The translations under genes were made by a program, and so were the position numbers. A stretch of DNA of 5,927 nt from an uncultured Polymorphobacter sp. (GTDB lineage Bacteria; Pseudomonadota; Alphaproteobacteria; Sphingomonadales; Sphingomonadaceae): the NCBI GenBank assembly GCA_937894055.1, contig CALDHQ010000469.1, forward strand, positions 1-5,927, in the 5' to 3' direction. The notes under the pieces are model-generated. The model had not been told where the DNA came from. It ran no database searches and worked only from the letters and a program-made list of their open reading frames with translations. How positions within the stretch are numbered: the first letter of the stretch is position 1; each line of letters begins with the position of its first letter. Positions 1 to 5,642 of the stretch are shown here, piece after piece.

Positions 1-254
1 AAACCATACACATCAGGCGAACCGCCTGGTTCAACGAGGCCGGAAAGAAACGCGCGCTGATGCCGCGGAGATGCAGAAAGAAGCTCGGGGCCGACTTGGT
101 GGTGTTCATGAGGGTGCTGCGCGTGGTCACTGCGAAGGCAGCGAAGCAGGTGCGCAAAAGACCGCTCTCAGCGTGCTCTGCGCAGTCGCTCTCCTCCGAG
201 GCGAATTGACAGGTAACAACGTGTGACCAAGCCGCGCGGAGTGCGGCCACGCGC
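1..254. other. Unassigned left-end stretch, possibly coding, possibly foreign
   Basis: No recognised gene. Two overlapping readings are open and share the same wobble positions, so base composition cannot separate them. On the plus strand a frame entering from the left edge runs from 3 to a TGA at 207-209; it is rich in Lys and Arg (it contains PRRCRKKLGADLVVFMRV) and would be the C-terminal 68 residues of something. On the minus strand an ATG at 107-109 opens a 36-residue start that leaves the window (MNTTKSAPSFFLHLRG...), with no Shine-Dalgarno in front. I recognise neither. The stretch appears less GC-rich than what follows. Two mutually exclusive short hairpins overlap at 15-32. Positions 210-254 are intergenic, downstream of the permease stop. 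Confidence 0.3.
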
Positions 255-1037
255 TTAGCGCAACGCCTCGAGCGGCAATGATTTGACCACATAGGCCGCC
301 AGCAGCACCGCCGGAATGCCGCCGAGCGACAGAGACAGCACCAGCTTGTAATCGATGCGCGTCGACTTCAGGAAGCGGAAGCCGCTCGACGGCATCAGGA
401 ACGCGCAGGCGCCCATCATGATCGGGAACGCCGCCTTGGGGTTGAGGCCCATCAGGCTGAGCAGAACCAGCGACGGCGCATAGAGCCCGATGCCCGCGGT
501 CATCAGCGCACCCAGCACGAAATGCGCCGCCACGGCGCCCGCAAAACGTGCCGGCGGCAGCGCCAGTGCGTCGCTGCCCGGTGGCATCAGCCCGAGGTTG
601 GTCATGGCGTACAGCGCGGCCGCGATCAGCAGCGCGACACCGACGATCGACTGCACCAGCCGCACCGGCATCCGCGTCACCACCGGCGCCCCGACCAGCG
701 CGCCGATGACGGCCGCGACGATGCAGGCGAACAGCAGCATCGGATCGACCTCGACCAGCGTGATGAACACCAGCGCCTGCGCGACGGTCGGCAAGGCGTG
801 GCCGGCGTTGAGCACGGCGGGCAGATAGCTGTCGGGCACCATTTTGCGCAGCTTGATCCACGCCGTGGTCGGCGCGAATGAACCAATACCCAGCGTATCG
901 AAGAAGTTGGTGATCGCGCCCAGCGCCACGCCTTCGGCGCCAAAGCCGAACGCCCCCTTGGCACGCGCCGTGCGGACCAGCACCGACGCATAGACCAGCC
1001 CGATCAGCGCCAGCGCGCCCAGCAACAATGGCACCAT
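255..1037 (-). CDS. TauE/SafE (TSUP) family membrane permease
   Basis: A 260-residue inner-membrane protein of the TSUP family (Pfam TauE, formerly DUF81), whose members export sulfite, sulfoacetate or related small organic or sulfur anions, or move them otherwise. The substrate cannot be read from this sequence. It is almost entirely hydrophobic, with about eight likely helices (for example residues 2-20, 79-95, 99-117, 126-145, 231-252). The two half-repeats typical of the family are visible: LGIGSFAPTTA at 49-59 is mirrored by AGIGLYAPSL at 181-190. Length is normal for the family. ATG at 1035-1037 follows a G-rich stretch (GGGGGGTAGGG in the coding direction) that can act as ribosome binding site. 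An 82-bp gap separates it from the dehydrogenase behind it, so they could share a transcript, but nothing in the dehydrogenase points to a shared pathway. I see no clear terminator after its TAA. Confidence 0.88.
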   Translation of the reverse strand: MVPLLLGALALIGLVYASVLVRTARAKGAFGFGAEGVALGAITNFFDTLGIGSFAPTTAWIKLRKMVPDSYLPAVLNAGHALPTVAQALVFITLVEVDPMLLFACIVAAVIGALVGAPVVTRMPVRLVQSIVGVALLIAAALYAMTNLGLMPPGSDALALPPARFAGAVAAHFVLGALMTAGIGLYAPSLVLLSLMGLNPKAAFPIMMGACAFLMPSSGFRFLKSTRIDYKLVLSLSLGGIPAVLLAAYVVKSLPLEALR

Positions 1038-1119
1038 GCCCTACCCCCCGTTCAACCGCGCAAAACGCCGCGTTTCCGCAGGCTAGAGCCAATCCGCCGC
1101 GCGCGCCACTGCGGTGACC

Positions 1120-1956
1120 TCACAAAATATAATAGTCGCCGGCGGCGCGCACGGTCACCTCGCCGATCGACACGCCCCAGGGCTGGTCGATCGCGTAGAT
1201 GATTGCATCGGCGATGAAACGCGGGTCGAGATTGGCATAGTCGATGCCTTCAGGGTCGACGCGTGCCGGGTCGATGGTGCCGCCGACAAGCCCGGCGAAC
1301 ACCTCGTTCGCCGCAGCAGCATTGCCACCGAGGATGCCGGCGAGGCCTTCGCCGTTGACAACGGTGCCGCCGAGACCGGTGCCGAACACGCCGGTGGGCT
1401 TGACCGTGGTCACCTTGATCTTGCCGCGGGCTTCGAGCCGCAGCGACTCGCCCAGCACATTGACCGCGGCTTTGGTCGCGCCATAGACCGCTGCGCCGAC
1501 GGTCGGATAGTTGCCGTAGATCGACGAGACATTGACCATCTGGCCCTGCCCGGCCGCGATCATCGCATCATAGGCTGCGACCATGCCGTTGAGCACGCCC
1601 TTGAAATTGATGTCGATGCAGCGGACCCAGGCGTCATAGGCAGCGGCGTGGTCTGCGTAGAACGCCAGCGGCATGACGCCGGCGTTGTTGACCATGACAT
1701 CGATGCCGCCGTGGTTCGTGACGGCTGCGGCGACGAGCGCCTTCATCGCGGCAAGGTCGGTGACGTCGGTGACCACGGCTTGCGCGGTGCCGCCCTGCGC
1801 GCGGATTTCCGTAACCGCGGCGTCGAGCGCGGCGGCGTTGATGTCGCCCAGCGTGACTTTGGCGCCGCGTGCGGCCGCCTTGCCCGCAACCAGACGGCCG
1901 AAGCCACTGCCGGCGCCGGTGATGACGATCGATTTCCCTGAAACATGGTCCGGCAT
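1120..1956 (-). CDS. Classical short-chain dehydrogenase/reductase (SDR)
   Basis: A 278-residue cytosolic NAD(P)-dependent oxidoreductase with a Rossmann fold. Visible SDR landmarks: TGAGSGFG at 13-20 (TGxxxGxG dinucleotide loop), Asp38 at the end of the second strand (LGDIN), which in this family favours NAD(H) over NADP(H), NNAG at 90-93, Asn117 in DINFKG, and the catalytic Ser145, Tyr158 and Lys162 (S...YGATK). All four catalytic residues are present, so it should be active. The substrate loop (about 190-235) is rich in Gly and Ala and does not reveal the substrate. I chose ATG at 1954-1956: GGGGA lies 7 bases before it and the protein then starts just ahead of the first strand, whereas an in-frame TTG at 1978-1980 would add eight residues before the same SD. 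The gene ends at TGA 1120-1122. Subfamily is unknown. Confidence 0.9.
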   Translation of the reverse strand: MPDHVSGKSIVITGAGSGFGRLVAGKAAARGAKVTLGDINAAALDAAVTEIRAQGGTAQAVVTDVTDLAAMKALVAAAVTNHGGIDVMVNNAGVMPLAFYADHAAAYDAWVRCIDINFKGVLNGMVAAYDAMIAAGQGQMVNVSSIYGNYPTVGAAVYGATKAAVNVLGESLRLEARGKIKVTTVKPTGVFGTGLGGTVVNGEGLAGILGGNAAAANEVFAGLVGGTIDPARVDPEGIDYANLDPRFIADAIIYAIDQPWGVSIGEVTVRAAGDYYIL

Positions 1957-2037
1957 GGCGGCATCCCCGTATGGCAACAAAGCGTTGCCCGTCAGGCTAG
2001 CCGCACTGCCGGCTTTGCGCCACCGTCACTTCGCCAG

Positions 2038-2385
2038 TCAGACCTGCCGGGCGCGGGTTTCACCGAGCAGCAACGCCTTGATGTCGCCGTTGGTTTTGAA
2101 GCTGTGGAACAGCAGATAGCCCGACAGGAACGGCATGCCGCCGAACACCGCGACCAGCCCCAGCACCAAACCCGCCGGACTGAAATGGTGACGCCACGAA
2201 ACCCAAATCCCTGACAGCAGCAGGAAGCCGAAGAAATCGAGGTTGAACTGCCCCGGCCACGTCATCGCCGCCATGTCGCCGAAGAAGATCGGCAACAGGC
2301 CAAGCCCGTGATTGGCGATGGTGACCGACGTATAGCCGACGATGACCAGCAGGCAGGTGGCCAGAAACAGGCGAAACAGCGACAT
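2038..2385 (-). CDS. Small multi-pass membrane protein, unrecognised family
   Basis: A 115-residue hydrophobic protein that I do not recognise by name. Three membrane helices are apparent at about 3-22, 46-64 and 71-93. Between the first two lies a conserved-looking segment with Asp and Trp (FFGDMAAMTWPGQFNLD, 34-50); between the second and third is a basic turn with WRHHFSP (64-70); the C-terminus is charged (SFKTNGDIK...). Charge distribution suggests a short loop topology with no large soluble domain. ATG at 2383-2385 is preceded by GAGGGGATAAGGA, a good ribosome binding site. It has its own candidate promoter, palindrome and leader hairpin in the 122-bp region in front. An 81-bp gap separates it from the dehydrogenase downstream, which has no evident promoter of its own, so the two could be cotranscribed. 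Coding assignment is fairly sure; function unknown. Confidence 0.75.
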   Translation of the reverse strand: MSLFRLFLATCLLVIVGYTSVTIANHGLGLLPIFFGDMAAMTWPGQFNLDFFGFLLLSGIWVSWRHHFSPAGLVLGLVAVFGGMPFLSGYLLFHSFKTNGDIKALLLGETRARQV

Positions 2386-2407
2386 TCCTTATCCCCTCGC
2401 AGCGCAG

Positions 2408-2430
2408 GCCACGGTATTTAGCCCCGTGGC
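2408..2430 (-). promoter_or_regulatory. Leader hairpin before the small membrane protein
   Basis: A perfect 7-bp inverted repeat, GCCACGG at 2408-2414 and CCGTGGC at 2424-2430, encloses a 9-base AT-richer loop. In the minus direction it would lie in the 5' untranslated leader, 23 bases before the ATG. It has no T-run, so it does not look like a terminator; it could stabilise the transcript or bind a protein. The role is inference only. Confidence 0.35.
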
Positions 2431-2440
2431 GTTGGCGTGA

Positions 2441-2469
2441 CGATATCTGAATGTAGCATACGCTACAAT
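2441..2469 (-). promoter_or_regulatory. Candidate promoter with embedded palindromic operator
   Basis: In the minus direction TTGTAG (forward 2464-2469) and TATCGT (forward 2441-2446) are separated by 17 bases, giving a weak-to-moderate sigma-70 match (3 of 6 and 4 of 6). The perfect inverted repeat TGTAGC-ATAC-GCTACA at 2452-2467 overlaps the -35 box and spacer, the classic place for a repressor. This half-site architecture resembles TetR-type operators. No regulator gene is present in the window, so the partner is unknown. The likely target is the membrane protein starting at 2385. Confidence 0.5.
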
Positions 2470-2507
2470 GGCCGCCAGTACTGCGCTGGATGCCCGGGCC
2501 TCGCCCC

Positions 2508-2801
2508 CTAATCGAGCGGCAGATCGCGCACTTCGACGGTGCCGCCGCATTCGTAAACCGGATTGCCCGCCACAAGCGCTTGCGCCGCCATCAGGTCGGC
2601 AGCTCGGACGCGGATGAACCCTGCCAGCTGCGTGGTCAGCGGGGCAGCTGTCGCCCCCTGGCGCAGCGCAACGCCGCTGCCAATCGAACTGCCGCCGGCA
2701 AAGGCGCCTTGCGCGTGCAGCGCAGCGAAATAGGTGTCCCACAGCGCTGCATCGGGGTCGCGCAACGTGTCGTCATGCATCAGCAGGATGAATTCGGGCA
2801 T
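2508..2801 (-). CDS. YCII-related (YciI/DGPF) domain protein
   Basis: A 97-residue small cytosolic protein of the YCII-related superfamily (dimeric alpha+beta fold of the ferredoxin-like type). Recognition rests on the whole pattern: an N-terminal strand MPEFILLMHDD (1-11), a helix with WDTYFAALHAQGAF (21-34), then GGSSIGSG (36-43), LAGFIRVRA (59-67), and the typical C-terminal GNPVYECGGTVEVRDLP (79-95). Members of this broad family are often annotated only by domain; some sit beside sigma factors of the ECF type, which is not the case here. Function is therefore unknown. I chose ATG at 2799-2801 because it starts right at the first strand; an in-frame GTG at 2805-2807 would add two residues. 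A GGGGTGG run just upstream is a mediocre ribosome binding site. It begins 31 bases after the tRNA with no terminator between, so it may be read from the tRNA promoter. Confidence 0.85.
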   Translation of the reverse strand: MPEFILLMHDDTLRDPDAALWDTYFAALHAQGAFAGGSSIGSGVALRQGATAAPLTTQLAGFIRVRAADLMAAQALVAGNPVYECGGTVEVRDLPLD

Positions 2802-2832
2802 GGCCACCCCGTCGCGATCATCTGGAAGGAAG

Positions 2833-2909
2833 TGGTAGCGGAGGAGGGATTTGAACCCCCGACCCCAGGATTATGATTCCCGTGCTCTAACCAACTGAGC
2901 TACTCCGCC
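2833..2909 (-). tRNA. tRNA-Met (anticodon CAT), probably elongator
   Basis: A 77-base cloverleaf with encoded CCA (forward TGG at 2833-2835). Acceptor stem GGCGGAG (2903-2909) pairs with CTCCGCT (2837-2843), with a G-U closing pair as the first pair. The D arm reads AGCTCAGTTGGTTAGAGC, the anticodon stem CGGGA/TCCTG closes a 7-base loop ATCATAA with anticodon CAT at 2873-2875, and the T arm contains GGTTCAAATCC. A paired first position argues against initiator tRNA. A CAT anticodon can also mark tRNA-Ile2 with lysidine modification; the overall sequence looks more like elongator Met, but that separation needs a classifier. Confidence 0.95.
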
Positions 2910-2948
2910 ACGCCCGCGCCGGTCGTCAGACCGCATCGCGAGACGCGC

Positions 2949-2977
2949 CATATAGTCAGGGGGCGTGGGGCGGTCAA
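2949..2977 (-). promoter_or_regulatory. Sigma-70 promoter of the tRNA gene
   Basis: In the minus direction TTGACC (forward 2972-2977, 5 of 6 to consensus) and TATATG (forward 2949-2954, 4 of 6) are spaced by exactly 17 bases. Transcription would begin near 2942, leaving a leader of about 30 bases before the mature tRNA 5' end at 2909. It may also serve the YCII gene downstream. Its position makes a GTG start at 2965 for the plus-strand peptidase unlikely. Confidence 0.65.
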
Positions 2978-3021
2978 CCTTGCGTGCGGGGCAGCGGCCG
3001 GATTTGCACGCAGCCGCCGGC

Positions 3022-3039
3022 GGCGCTATCGAAAGCGCC
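3022..3039 (+). promoter_or_regulatory. Hairpin abutting the peptidase start codon
   Basis: GGCGCT (3022-3027) and AGCGCC (3034-3039) form a perfect 6-bp stem with a 6-base loop ATCGAA, ending one base before the ATG at 3040. The only purine run that could act as a ribosome binding site (GAAAG, 3031-3035) lies in the loop and 3' arm. A 12-bp self-complementary run GCCGCCGGCGGC (3013-3024) overlaps its left arm and could compete. Folding could limit translation; in GC-rich DNA such stems also arise by chance. Confidence 0.3.
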
Positions 3040-3987
3040 ATGGAAACCCCCTCGCCTCGCCCCGCCTGGTCGCTTGTCATCCATGGTGGCTCCGGCATCA
3101 TGACGCGCACATCTACACCGCCCGAACAGGATGTCGCCGCACGTGCCGGGCTTGCAGCGGCGCTGGCGGCGGGTGCCGCGATACTCGACGGTGGCGGCAG
3201 CGCGCTCGATGCCGTCGAGGCGGCAGTGCGCATCCTCGAAGACGATTCGCACTTCAACGCCGGGCGTGGCGCTGTGTTCACCGCCGAGGGCACAACCTCG
3301 CTCGATGCGGCGGTGATGACCGGTGACCGTAAGGCCGGCGCCGTCGCGGGATTGTCGGCGTCACGCAACCCGGTCAGTGTGGCGCGCGCCGTCATGGAGG
3401 CGACGCCGCATGTGATGTTGTCGGGCGTTGGCGCCGACGCCTTTTCGGCTGACTACGGCCTCGAACAAGTTGGCCCCGATTGGTTCCACACCGATGAACG
3501 CTGGCAGCAGCTCGTCGACATGCGCGCAGCGGGCGGCGGTGATGCCAAATTCGATGCCAGCCTGAAATACGGCACAGTCGGTGCAGTGGCGCGTGACACT
3601 GCCGGGCATGTCGCTGCTGCAACCTCGACAGGCGGGCTCACCGGCAAGCGCTGGGGCCGCATCGGCGATACGCCCATCATCGGCGCCGGCACTTACGCCG
3701 ATGACCGTGCCGGCGCGGTGTCGGCCACCGGGTCGGGTGAGTATTTCATCCGCGAAACCGTCGCTGCCGAAATCTGTGCACGCGTGCGGTTGCGCGGCGA
3801 TACCATGCAGGCCGCCGCCGATGCCGTGGTCCGCGATGAACTGCGCGCACTCGGCGGCGCAGGCGGTGTCATTCTGGTCGGTGCCGATGGCAGCAGCGGC
3901 TGGTCATTCAATACGCCGGGCATGTACCGCGGCCGCATCAGCGCGGACGCACCGGCGCTTGTCGCAATTTACGGAGACGAACCATGA
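3040..3987 (+). CDS. Isoaspartyl peptidase / plant-type L-asparaginase (Ntn hydrolase)
   Basis: A 315-residue Ntn hydrolase of the asparaginase-2 family (E. coli IaaA type). These enzymes cleave beta-aspartyl (isoaspartyl) dipeptides and, more weakly, L-asparagine, after autocleavage of the precursor into two subunits. The cleavage site is plain: KYG followed by Thr in KYGTVGAVARD, with the nucleophile at Thr179 (codon 3574-3576). Other family marks are the N-terminal VIHGGSG (13-19), NAGRGAVF (73-80), STGGLTGKRWGRIGD (196-210) and GAGTYADD (215-222). Length is normal and no key residue seems missing. I chose ATG at 3040 because the protein then begins just ahead of the first strand; a GTG at 2965 would add 25 low-complexity residues and overlap the tRNA promoter. 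The stop overlaps the next gene as ATGA, suggesting translational coupling. No signal peptide is visible, so it should be cytosolic. Confidence 0.92.
   Translation: METPSPRPAWSLVIHGGSGIMTRTSTPPEQDVAARAGLAAALAAGAAILDGGGSALDAVEAAVRILEDDSHFNAGRGAVFTAEGTTSLDAAVMTGDRKAGAVAGLSASRNPVSVARAVMEATPHVMLSGVGADAFSADYGLEQVGPDWFHTDERWQQLVDMRAAGGGDAKFDASLKYGTVGAVARDTAGHVAAATSTGGLTGKRWGRIGDTPIIGAGTYADDRAGAVSATGSGEYFIRETVAAEICARVRLRGDTMQAAADAVVRDELRALGGAGGVILVGADGSSGWSFNTPGMYRGRISADAPALVAIYGDEP
3973..3976 (+). promoter_or_regulatory. Ribosome binding site of the reductase
   Basis: GGAG lies inside the end of the peptidase gene, 7 bases before the ATG at 3984. It supports that start and the ATGA overlap (3984-3987) between the two genes. 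Confidence 0.7.
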
Positions 3988-4619
3988 CCCAATATGACGT
4001 GCTCATCGTCGGCGCCGGCCAAGCGGGCGCACAGGTCGCCATGTCGCTGCGCATGGCCAATTTCGAAGGCAGCATCGCGCTGATCGGTGCCGAGCCCGAT
4101 GCACCGTATGAACGCCCGCCGCTGAGCAAGGACTATCTTGCGGGCGAAAAAACCGCCGAGCGGCTGCAGTTGCGCCCGGCCGATTTCTGGACGACGCGCA
4201 ACATCGAGTTGCGGCTCGGCGAGCGCGTCACCGCCGTCGACGCGGCCGCGCACAGCGTCACCACCGATCGCGGCGTTACGCTGGGTTATCGCCACCTCGT
4301 CTGGGCCACCGGCGGGCCGCCGCGCGCCTTGCCGGTGCCGGGCGGCGACCTTGCCGGTGTCCACGTCATCCGCACGCGCGCCGATGTCGATACGCTGCGC
4401 GCCGAGGCTGAAACCGCGACCAACATCATCATCGTCGGTGGCGGCTATATCGGGCTGGAGGCTGCGGCGGTGCTGTCGAAGGCGGGCAAGCATGTCACCG
4501 TGCTCGAAGCCATGGACCGCGTGCTGGCGCGTGTCGCCGGCGAGCCGGTGTCGCGCTTCTACGAAGCGCAGCACCGCGCGCACGGCGTGACCATCGTGCT
4601 CGGCGCCAAGATCGAAGTG
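3984..4619 (+). CDS. FAD/NAD(P)H ferredoxin reductase, N-terminal half (truncated by junction)
   Basis: The first 211-212 residues of a pyridine-nucleotide-disulfide-type oxidoreductase of the ferredoxin/rubredoxin/putidaredoxin reductase group, which passes electrons from NAD(P)H through FAD to a small iron-sulfur protein, often for cytochrome P450 or dioxygenase systems. FAD loop GAGQAG is at 10-15, YERPPLSKDYL (42-52) is a hallmark of this subgroup, ATGGPPR sits at 108-114, and the NAD(P) loop GGGYIGLE at 152-159 is followed by an acidic strand end (VLEAMDRVL). The reading frame stays open to a TAG at 5652-5654, but after VLGAKIE (205-211) the protein becomes RecQ helicase and then nonsense, so about 190 residues of the usual 400 or so are missing, including the C-terminal interface domain. 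No partner ferredoxin or P450 gene is visible. Confidence 0.85.
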
Positions 4620-4883
4620 CCGACCGCGACCGGGCGCGTGCGCGACGATATCATCAAGCACCTGAAGTTGCGCGACACGCAGATCTTCGTCGCGAGTTTC
4701 AATCGTCCGAATCTCACCTATCGCGTCATCCCGAAGGACCAGCCCTCGAAGCAGATCATCGATTTTATCCGCAAGCGGGAGCACGAGAGCGGCATCGTGT
4801 ACTGCATCGCCCGAAAGTCGGCCGAGTCGGTGGCCGAATTCCTCCATTCACGAAAGGTGAAGGCGCTCGCCTACCACGCCGGG
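4620..4883 (+). pseudogene. recQ: Internal fragment of RecQ-family DNA helicase
   Basis: About 88 residues from the middle of RecQ, an ATP-dependent 3'-5' DNA helicase. The fragment begins within the motif III stretch (TATGRVRDDI, normally preceded by ALTA), continues with FVASFNRPNLTYRV, a typical linker to the second RecA-like domain, then SGIVYCIARKSAESVAEFL and KALAYHAG. It lacks the Walker A and DEAH boxes, the rest of the second RecA domain, the zinc-binding domain and HRDC. It is in frame with the reductase upstream but has nothing to do with it. After YHAG a true RecQ would continue with Leu and the second RecA motifs; here the sequence becomes the antisense of a patatin gene. I read it as a chimeric insert, not a decayed gene, because the residues inside it are intact. 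Confidence 0.85.
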
Positions 4884-5282
4884 CGGGAAGAAGCCGGGCA
4901 GCGCGCACGACGCATAGACGGCGTCGCGCACCCGTACGTCGCGGAACCCCGGACGCCCGAACACCAGCGGAATGCCGCGTTCGATGTCGACCGCCGTGAC
5001 CAGCAACGGTGTCTCGAGATCCTCGAAGGTGCCCTCGGCCACCAGATCGTCGCACAGGCTGCGCAGCGGGGACTCGAGGTAGATGGAGCGCGAGAGCATG
5101 CGGTCCATCAGCATGCCGACGTGGTTGATGCGGAACAGGTCGCGACGCCGGAACCGGAGCGCCCGCTCGGTGAGCTCGTCCACGCTGCGGCCACTCGCGG
5201 CGGCGGCGGCGATCATGGCGCCGATGCTGGAGCCGGCGTACAGGCGGGGTTTGAGTCCGGCCTCGCGGATCGCCTTGGCCAG
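4881..5282 (-). pseudogene. Middle of a patatin-like phospholipase (both ends missing)
   Basis: About 133 residues of a patatin-family serine lipase/acyl hydrolase (RssA-like in style). The nucleophile elbow is seen as YAGSSIGAMIAAA, a GxSxG with the catalytic Ser at codon 5226-5228. Downstream are a long helical part (SVDELTERALRFRRRDLF), TPLLVTAVDIERGIPLVF and the family-typical AVYASCALPGFFPP. The N-terminal oxyanion loop (GGGxRG) is missing: the fragment starts at AKAIREAGLKP, where a native protein would have this loop about 15 residues earlier. The C-terminal catalytic Asp (DGG) is also missing, because after GFFPP the sequence leaves the family and stops. Both losses fall at places where neighbouring reading frames change identity, so truncation by artificial joining is likelier than natural decay. 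Confidence 0.8.
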
Positions 5283-5642
5283 CATCGCGCCGTCGACGTC
5301 AAACGTGGCAAAGACCGGCGCGTTGAGGCGCGCGGCGTAACTCTCCATGGTCGTCCGGAGGGTCTTGAGGTCGAGCTGCGGCTGCAGGTAGAGCGTGCGG
5401 ATGGGCCAGTCGCGGCTCACGACCTTGGCGCCCTCGACGAAGAAGCGCTTGCGGAAATCAATCGAGGCCCAGAACACCTTCACGTCGCCGGCGAGCCGGC
5501 TCTCGATGTGGGCGATGGCATTGGCCTGGTTGGCCCGCGTGACCAGCAGGTAGGTGCTCAGCAGCGCGGCGGCGAGCAGCCCCAGCACGATCACCAGCAG
5601 GCGGGTGCTGAAGCGGCGGAAGCGGAGGAGGGGCGGGGCCAC
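5283..5642 (-). pseudogene. N-terminal part of a membrane-anchored sensor protein (fragment)
   Basis: About 120 residues. A basic N-terminus (RFRRFSTR) is followed by one strong membrane helix at residues 14-33 (LLVIVLGLLAAALLSTYLLV), then an extracytoplasmic-looking segment with a helical part (HIESRLAGDVKVFWASIDFR) and ARLNAPVFATFDVDG (105-118). The arrangement matches the N-terminal sensory region of bacterial membrane signalling proteins that end in GGDEF/EAL or kinase domains, but no output domain is present. The frame runs straight into the patatin fragment. GTG at 5640-5642 is the first usable start; a native start could lie close to it. Family assignment is from general resemblance only. 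Confidence 0.45.

Noticed and set aside
231..247. GCCGC/GCGGC stem downstream of the permease as terminator
   Set aside because: Only 5 bp with a 7-base loop and no T-run; not distinguishable from chance in GC-rich DNA.
127..1092. Minus-strand open frame (321 residues) over the permease
   Set aside because: Arg/Gly/Ala-rich translation in another frame of the TSUP gene, which has clear membrane helices and family motifs.
1128..1133. Perfect TATAAT on the plus strand
   Set aside because: No -35 element at the right distance and no plus-strand gene follows; it is the codon context of the SDR C-terminus (DYYIL).
1114..1941. Long plus-strand open frame (275 residues)
   Set aside because: It lies antisense to a complete SDR with all catalytic residues, and its His/Asp/Arg/Gly-rich composition is typical of a GC-rich shadow frame.
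1999..2014. AGCCG/CGGCT stem between the membrane protein and SDR genes
   Set aside because: Five-base stem without a T-run in the minus direction; too weak to call a terminator.
2965..3039. N-terminal extension of the peptidase from GTG 2965
   Set aside because: It adds 25 residues with no family match and begins inside the tRNA promoter; ATG 3040 gives the usual family N-terminus.
3969..4847. Minus-strand open frame (292 residues)
   Set aside because: Antisense to the peptidase end, reductase and RecQ pieces, and it crosses the junction at 4620 without any change in character, as shadow frames do.
4848..5642. A 264-residue membrane-anchored patatin
   Set aside because: It lacks the oxyanion loop and the catalytic Asp and changes family near 5283, so it was split into two fragments.
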